Source: Bradyrhizobium sp.
GTDB lineage: Bacteria > Pseudomonadota > Alphaproteobacteria > Rhizobiales > Xanthobacteraceae
Direction: 5' to 3'
DNA: 7,232 nucleotides
NCBI GenBank assembly: GCA_028290165.1
Contig: JAQGKJ010000636.1
Coordinates: 1 to 7,232, forward strand
Shown here: in pieces, positions 4,526 through 7,232 of the stretch
Numbering within the stretch: the first letter of the stretch is position 1
Layout: each line of letters opens with the position of its first letter
The notes under the pieces: model-generated
Database searches by the model: none
The model's input: only the letters and a program-made list of their open reading frames with translations
What the model was told of the DNA's origin: nothing
Program-made: the position numbers and the translations under genes

Positions 4526-5269
4526 ATGACTACACTCGCGTTGGTGCTTCTGCTTCTCGGCGCGCTCGCCGGCGGCTTCGCGTCCGGCCTCGCCGGTTTC
4601 GGAACCGCGCTGATGACGCTCGGGATCTGGCTCTACGTGTTGCCGCCTTCGGTCGTGGTTCCCCTTGTCCTGATCGGCTCCATCGTCGCGCAGACGTCAA
4701 CGCTGCCGACGTTTTGGCGGTCCATCGACTTCAAACTGGTTTGGCCGTTTCTGATCGGCGGCCTCGCCGGCGTGCCGGTTGGCACAGTGTTGATCGCACA
4801 CGCCGATCCCGGCGTGTTCAAGTTGAGCATCGGCGTGCTTCTGCTGATATTTCCGACAGCGCTCTATTTCAACCGCAGCCCGATTGCATGGAGCATCGGC
4901 GGAAGGCTCGCGGACGCCGCGGTCGGATTTGCCGGCGGGATCCTCGGCGGCCTGGCGGGCCTGTCCGGCCCGCTTCCAATATTGTGGGCCAGCGTGCGGG
5001 GCTGGGGCAAGGACGAACGGCGCGGCGTCTTTCAGACCTACAACTGGACGGTGCTGTCGGCCGCGCTGTGTTTGCAGGCGGGCACCGGCTTCATCACCGC
5101 CGAGGTGATGTGGCTCGCGTTGCTCGCCCTGCCGACAACACTTTTCGGCGCCTGGCTCGGCGCGCGCTCCTATCACGCATTAAGCGACCGAAATTTCTAC
5201 GATATCGTGCTCGGCCTGTTGTTCGTATCCGGACTCGGCCTGGTCTGGAACAGTTTTGGTTCCCACTAG
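4526..5269 (+). CDS. TauE/SafE family membrane permease
   Basis: The 247-residue product is a polytopic inner-membrane protein of the sulfite exporter TauE/SafE family (older name DUF81), whose members move sulfite, sulfoacetate and other small anions. The family's internal duplication is visible: the Gly-rich first motif GGFASGLAGFGTALMTLG (residues 16-33) and the matching second motif GGILGGLAGLSGPLPILW (137-154), each starting a four-helix half. Length is at the usual 240-270. Start: ATG at 4526; AAGGA at 4507-4511 is 14 bases away, further than ideal, but no better start exists. The ORF's stop codon TAG (5267-5269) is the first triplet of the downstream repeat. It converges on the O-antigen ligase gene. 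The substrate cannot be told from sequence; no taurine or sulfur gene is in view. Confidence 0.93.
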   Translation: MTTLALVLLLLGALAGGFASGLAGFGTALMTLGIWLYVLPPSVVVPLVLIGSIVAQTSTLPTFWRSIDFKLVWPFLIGGLAGVPVGTVLIAHADPGVFKLSIGVLLLIFPTALYFNRSPIAWSIGGRLADAAVGFAGGILGGLAGLSGPLPILWASVRGWGKDERRGVFQTYNWTVLSAALCLQAGTGFITAEVMWLALLALPTTLFGAWLGARSYHALSDRNFYDIVLGLLFVSGLGLVWNSFGSH

Positions 5270-5314
5270 AGCCCTTTCCGCTTCGATAGAATCGAAGCGC
5301 GGCTCTAGATTTTT
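5266..5314 (+). terminator. Intrinsic terminator formed by the left half of the repeat
   Basis: The nested stem (5266-5308) is followed by five T at 5310-5314, giving a usable Rho-independent terminator for the TauE/SafE gene, whose stop codon lies inside the left arm. In the opposite direction the right-half stem has no T-tract, so termination of the - strand gene there is less certain. Confidence 0.65.
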
Positions 5315-5370
5315 GATTTGACGCGTTTTCTTGACGCGAACCGGTTTCCACTTCGCTTGAAAACGCTCTA
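5266..5370. repeat. Palindromic intergenic repeat joining two convergent genes
   Basis: The element has terminal inverted repeats TAGAGC (5267-5272) and GCTCTA (5365-5370). The left half is a cruciform: outer arms CTAGAGCC (5266-5273)/GGCTCTAG (5301-5308), inner arms CGCTTCGAT (5279-5287)/ATCGAAGCG (5291-5299) with a three-base loop. The right half has arms GCGTTTTC (5323-5330)/GAAAACGC (5359-5366) and an inner GCGAA (5336-5340)/TTCGC (5352-5356). I recall this TAGAGCGTTTTC...GAACCGG...TCTAGAGCC family as very common between genes of Bradyrhizobium and relatives. Its two outermost triplets are the stop codons of the two flanking genes. Confidence 0.88.
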
Positions 5371-6660
5371 ATCGTCCTTCCGCTTCGCGCCGAGCACCAT
5401 GCCACCGGCCACACCGACGCCCAGCACATACATCCAGCCTTCGTGAAAATCGAACAGATGTGAATTGAACAGCGAGGTGAAGATATTTTGCACGACGACC
5501 GATAGTCCGATCCAGTTCACCATTCCGTTGCCGCGGAACAGCAGCAGATGCGCCAGCCACATCGCATAAAGCGCAATGACGCCGACCACGCCCCACTGCA
5601 CCGCCACGTTCAAGGTCTGATTGTGCGGATTGTTGGTTATTTCGCCGCGGGCGCCAACCTCGCCGGTCGCAGCCTGTTCAAATAGCCCGCGGGTGGATCC
5701 GGTGCCGTATCCGATCACGGGGGCGTCTGCGAAAAAACGCAATGACTTCTGCCAGTATATCAGCCGCGAACCGATGCCGGACTCGTTGTTATAAATCGAG
5801 GTGTCCTGATAGTCGGTGAAGAATTTCGAGACGGTGGCACGCAAATGCGGCGATACGTTCCAGGCCACTGCCGCAAGCAATGCGACGGCGAACAATGCCG
5901 CAAGGGCCGCTCGCAATCTCAAATGCAGTAGCGCAAATACCGCGAGCATGAGGGGCATCGTCACCAGCACGGTGCGAGAAATGACGACGAACATCATGTT
6001 GAACAGGAAACTCAGGGCGATGGCCGCGAGCGCGGCCGCCAGCCAGATTCTTTTCGTCTGCAGGCACATCATGACCGGATAGGCGAGCGCGACCATGCAC
6101 AGCGCGAATTCCTGGCTTTGGTCGATGTAATTCTTGACGGCGATGCCGTTGGCAGGTTGATAAGGCCCGCGCGAAAAATAGAGTTTAAGCGACAGACCTG
6201 GATCGAACGCGACCAGCCAGGACACCGCCATCAGGAGCGCACAGGACGCCAGAAACGCGAGGAAGACCCAGACGCCGCGCGGCGACCGCTCGAAATGATG
6301 GAATAGCAATGGCAGCATCAGCAATTTTACAGTCGGGCTGACCGCGTGGAGACGCTCGCTCCACGGAGCAAGCGACCACAGCGTTCCGGCCAGCGCCAGG
6401 GCAAACAACACGACCGGCAGAACGCTGACCGGACGCGCCAGCGATCGCCGCAATGTGGGCATCTCCAGCGCTGCGAGCAGCGCGATAACCCAGCACCCCG
6501 CGGCAATCGCGACGCCGGTCGTCGACCAGGGCAACAATACGGCCGTCAGAACCGCCAGCAGATCGGCGCTCAAAATTCGCGCCGGCAGAGCGGGCCAGGC
6601 GGAAACGGCGCGCGAAAGCCATGACGGGCCAGGCTCTCCTCTCACGGCTTCAGTCATCAT
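5368..6660 (-). CDS. O-antigen ligase / Wzy-type polymerase family membrane protein
   Basis: The 430-residue product is a polytopic inner-membrane protein with about ten to twelve hydrophobic segments and the Wzy_C/WaaL signature. A large periplasmic loop lies between the helices near 252-268 and 352-373. It holds SRLIYWQKSLRFF (R299, W303), the ADAPVIGYGTGST segment (311-323) and NNPHNQTLNVAVQWG with the conserved His-Asn (H346, N347), at the position of the catalytic His of WaaL-like ligases. Such enzymes transfer an undecaprenyl-linked glycan to lipid A-core or to another glycan. Which acceptor applies cannot be told. Two start codons are adjacent (6660 and 6657); AGGGG is two and five bases upstream, favouring 6657. 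The 3' end of an MsbA-like exporter gene lies 83 bp upstream on the same strand. Its TAG stop is the terminal triplet of the repeat. Confidence 0.9.
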   Translation of the reverse strand: MMTEAVRGEPGPSWLSRAVSAWPALPARILSADLLAVLTAVLLPWSTTGVAIAAGCWVIALLAALEMPTLRRSLARPVSVLPVVLFALALAGTLWSLAPWSERLHAVSPTVKLLMLPLLFHHFERSPRGVWVFLAFLASCALLMAVSWLVAFDPGLSLKLYFSRGPYQPANGIAVKNYIDQSQEFALCMVALAYPVMMCLQTKRIWLAAALAAIALSFLFNMMFVVISRTVLVTMPLMLAVFALLHLRLRAALAALFAVALLAAVAWNVSPHLRATVSKFFTDYQDTSIYNNESGIGSRLIYWQKSLRFFADAPVIGYGTGSTRGLFEQAATGEVGARGEITNNPHNQTLNVAVQWGVVGVIALYAMWLAHLLLFRGNGMVNWIGLSVVVQNIFTSLFNSHLFDFHEGWMYVLGVGVAGGMVLGAKRKDD

Positions 6661-6672
6661 TGCCCCTGACGC

Positions 6673-6696
6673 GGCTAGGTCCCGAAAAACCTAGCC
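6673..6696 (-). promoter_or_regulatory. Hairpin in the gap between ABC exporter and ligase genes
   Basis: GGCTAGGT (6673-6680) and ACCTAGCC (6689-6696) form a perfect 8-bp stem with an eight-base loop. On the - strand the loop is TTTTCGGG and the stem ends nine bases before AGGGG of the ligase. No T-tract follows, so it is more likely a leader or mRNA-processing structure than a terminator. Confidence 0.45.
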
Positions 6697-6743
6697 CAAG
6701 CGGCCAATGCGCCGCAATCCCCGCACGAAGGCGTCATTCCCGC

Positions 6744-7232
6744 TCACTCCGCCGCGGTGAGATCATCGAACTCCAGCACCTGGCGCTCGAACAGCCCGCG
6801 ATAGATTCCTCCCACCCGATGGGCGAGCACGGCGTGGGTGCCCTGCTCGACGATCTCGCCGCGGTCGAACACCAGAATCCGGTCGAGGCGACGCACCGTC
6901 GACAGCCGGTGCGCGATCACGATCGAGGTCCGTCCTTTCATGAGCCGTTCCATCGCCTCTTGAATTAACGCTTCCGATTCGGAATCGAGGCTCGATGTCG
7001 CTTCGTCGAGGATCAACACCGGTGCGTCGGCAAGGAACGCGCGCGCCAGCGCGACGCGCTGCCGCTCGCCGCCCGACAGTTTTACGCCGCGCTCGCCGAC
7101 AAGGGTGCCATAGCCTTTCGGCTGCCGCAGGATGAACTCATGCGCATTGGCGAGCCGCGCCGCCTGCTCGATCGCCGCCATGCTGGCACCGGGCCGGCCA
7201 TAGGCGATGTTCTCGGCCAGCGAGCGGTGAAA
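6744..7232 (-). CDS. ABC exporter ATPase domain, MsbA-like (5' end outside window)
   Basis: The visible 162 C-terminal residues are the distal part of an ABC-type ATP-binding domain: [12 protein letters not shown] just after the Q-loop, the signature LSGGERQR (visible residues 52-59), Walker B VLILDE with the catalytic Glu, the D-loop SSLD and the switch His in IAHRLST. The phrase '[20 protein letters not shown]' with the tail [12 protein letters not shown] is typical of exporters with fused membrane and ATPase domains, such as the lipid flippase MsbA and its relatives. Only the ATPase part is visible, so the fusion is inferred. The frame stays open to the window edge. It is followed by the O-antigen ligase-like gene on the same strand, which suits export of a lipid-linked glycan or lipid A; a drug or peptide exporter cannot be excluded. 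Confidence 0.93.
   Translation of the reverse strand, partial: FHRSLAENIAYGRPGASMAAIEQAARLANAHEFILRQPKGYGTLVGERGVKLSGGERQRVALARAFLADAPVLILDEATSSLDSESEALIQEAMERLMKGRTSIVIAHRLSTVRRLDRILVFDRGEIVEQGTHAVLAHRVGGIYRGLFERQVLEFDDLTAAE

Noticed and set aside
4462..5289. 275-codon + strand frame overlapping the permease gene
   Set aside because: It is an Arg-rich out-of-frame reading of the GC-rich TauE/SafE gene, which has clear family motifs in its own frame.
5180..5596. - strand frame across the repeat and the end of the permease
   Set aside because: It is a chance frame through the repeat and antisense of the permease, and it also overlaps the O-antigen ligase-like gene out of frame.
1..7232. CRISPR array, tRNA gene, transposase or integrase
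   Set aside because: I found no regularly spaced repeat array, no cloverleaf with a TTCGA-type arm, and no recombinase or transposase motif on either strand.

Overview
The window looks like chromosomal DNA of an alphaproteobacterium of the Bradyrhizobium/Rhodopseudomonas/Nitrobacter group. The reasons are the RNase P RNA type, the protein families (Flp pilin, a DUF6894-like small protein, a PilZ protein beginning MAHGDQK, a 59-residue CPKCGS zinc-ribbon protein), and two palindromic intergenic repeats that I recall as abundant in that group (TAGAGC...GCTCTA, and GTCATTCCGGG...CCCGGAATGAC around GATGCGCAATTGCGCATC). The assignment is from memory of these families, not from a search.

Layout. 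Positions 1-303 hold the 3' part of the RNase P RNA gene rnpB and a strong terminator hairpin. Positions 305-4420 are a loosely packed accessory stretch mixing small intact genes with debris. It contains an excisionase-like helix-turn-helix gene with a translationally coupled 46-codon ORF, an orphan Flp pilin gene (- strand), fragments of unrecognised ORFs, a frameshifted DUF6894-like gene, a PilZ gene and a single-domain response regulator (both - strand), a small zinc-ribbon gene, a solitary endonuclease VII-like HNH gene, and the first 29 codons of an alpha/beta hydrolase whose remainder is gone. No integrase or transposase is recognisable, so any mobile element that entered beside rnpB is now mostly lost.

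Positions 4420-7232 are compact, GC-rich and apparently intact. A palindromic repeat precedes a TauE/SafE-family permease gene (+). A second repeat fills exactly the space between the stop codon of that gene and the stop codon of a convergent O-antigen ligase/polymerase-family gene (-). Upstream of the ligase on the same strand lies the 3' end of an MsbA-type ABC exporter gene that runs off the window.

How the genes fit together. The ABC exporter and the O-antigen ligase-like protein are co-oriented, 83 bp apart, and fit a lipid-linked glycan export and ligation function in the envelope. The response regulator and PilZ genes are co-oriented and may form a small signalling pair, but nothing in the sequence names their output. 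I see no complete new multi-gene system. The most unusual features are the repeat that supplies both stop codons at 5267-5370, the excisionase-like pair beside rnpB with a palindrome over its ribosome-binding site, and the lone HNH endonuclease.
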